Positions 15,104-15,426 of a DNA stretch of 15,426 bases are shown here, piece by piece (the first letter of the stretch is position 1; each line of letters begins with the position of its first letter). Below the pieces are notes generated by a model that saw only the letters and a program-made list of their open reading frames with translations, was not told the DNA's origin and searched no databases. The DNA is taken from the NCBI GenBank assembly GCA_041501225.1, contig JBGQNR010000155.1, positions 1-15,426 of the forward strand, written 5' to 3'. The DNA is from JAFNAG01 sp041501225. GTDB taxonomy: Bacteria; Acidobacteriota; UBA6911. Position numbers and translations under genes: made by a program.

Positions 15104-15426
15104 GTGCACCAGAAAATTGATTATGCGGAAGTTGGCCTTATTTCCGGCCTGGAAGTCCATCAGCAGCTTCTGACCGAGCGCAAAATGTTCTGTCATTGCC
15201 CGGCGGGCCTTTATACGAAGACGCATGACGGCTCGGTGCTGCGCCACATGCGCCCGACCCTGTCCGAGCTTGGAGAGTATGACGGCACCGCGCTGATGGA
15301 GTTCAAGACCAAGAAGAACATCATTTATCTGTTGCATCAGGTGAACGTGTGTACCTATGAAATGGACGACACGCCGCCATTTCTCGTGAATCAGCAGGCG
15401 GTGGACATCGCCATTGAACAGTGCCT
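15104..15426 (+). CDS. gatE: Glu-tRNA(Gln) amidotransferase subunit E (GatE), archaeal type, N-terminal part only
   Basis: GatE is the tRNA-binding kinase/amidation subunit of GatDE, which converts Glu-tRNA(Gln) to Gln-tRNA(Gln). The frame runs without stop for 107 codons and leaves the window. GLEVHQQL (15-22), FCHCP with a CxC pair (29-33), RPTLSELGEYD (50-60) and EMDDTPP (86-92) follow the order of archaeal GatE. Bacterial GatB would show a second cysteine pair and CPVCLG-like residues soon after CxC, which are absent here. The start is GTG 15104, with GGGAG (15093-15097) six bases upstream and a strong promoter at 15036-15063. There is no partner gatD in the window; it may lie downstream. 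GatDE is described as archaeal, so transfer from archaea or an overlooked bacterial lineage is likely. A more distant GatB/GatE paralogue is the alternative. Confidence 0.88.
   Translation, partial: MHQKIDYAEVGLISGLEVHQQLLTERKMFCHCPAGLYTKTHDGSVLRHMRPTLSELGEYDGTALMEFKTKKNIIYLLHQVNVCTYEMDDTPPFLVNQQAVDIAIEQC

Noticed and set aside
14825..15337. A 170-codon minus-strand frame overlapping the repeat element and gatE
   Set aside because: Its end is made of translated GAATTC repeats and its beginning is antisense to the clear GatE frame.
15104..15426. Reading the edge gene as bacterial GatB
   Set aside because: GatB has a CPVCLG-type block soon after its first CxC. This protein instead has RPTLSELGEYD and EMDDTPP, which fit GatE. 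Full-length sequence would settle it.

Overview
The window looks like a chromosomal segment of a GC-rich, free-living bacterium. The best guess is Acidobacteriota, inferred from gene content and style rather than from any marker: secreted hydrolases with glycine/arginine-rich low-complexity linkers, large secreted S9 and M14 peptidases, a GH31 enzyme with the same kind of low-complexity leader, and short GAATTC-rich intergenic repeats. There is no phage, plasmid, IS or CRISPR signature.

Layout. (1) 1-577 has no recognisable gene. (2) 578-2558, minus strand: glnS (glutaminyl-tRNA synthetase) followed downstream by a tRNA-Gln(CUG) gene with its own promoter. (3) 2823-6357, plus strand: a secreted GH31 glycosidase, a small two-helix membrane protein (DUF6526-like), and tag (3-methyladenine DNA glycosylase I). 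(4) A convergent gap at 6358-6478 holds a long imperfect inverted repeat. (5) A divergent pair of exported peptidases: an S9/DPP-IV-type serine peptidase (minus) and an M14 zinc carboxypeptidase-like protein with a C-terminal amidotransferase-like domain (plus). (6) A strong hairpin at 11933-11991 separates the M14 gene from a two-gene minus-strand operon of PLP enzymes: a LysN/MocR-type fold-I aminotransferase, then a HemL-like class III aminotransferase. (7) A roughly 430-base intergenic region contains GAATTC-rich repeats and a very good sigma70-type promoter. (8) From 15104 to the window edge, a GTG-initiated reading frame encodes the N-terminal 107 residues of GatE, the archaeal-type Glu-tRNA(Gln) amidotransferase subunit E.

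The main point is the pairing of the two ends. One end carries the direct route to Gln-tRNA(Gln) (GlnRS plus its tRNA). The other starts a gene for the indirect, transamidation route, in its GatDE form, which is regarded as archaeal, not the usual bacterial GatCAB form. The rest fits a scavenging lifestyle: export of a glycosidase and two peptidases, then amino-acid transamination inside the cell. Functional links between these blocks are inferred from order only.
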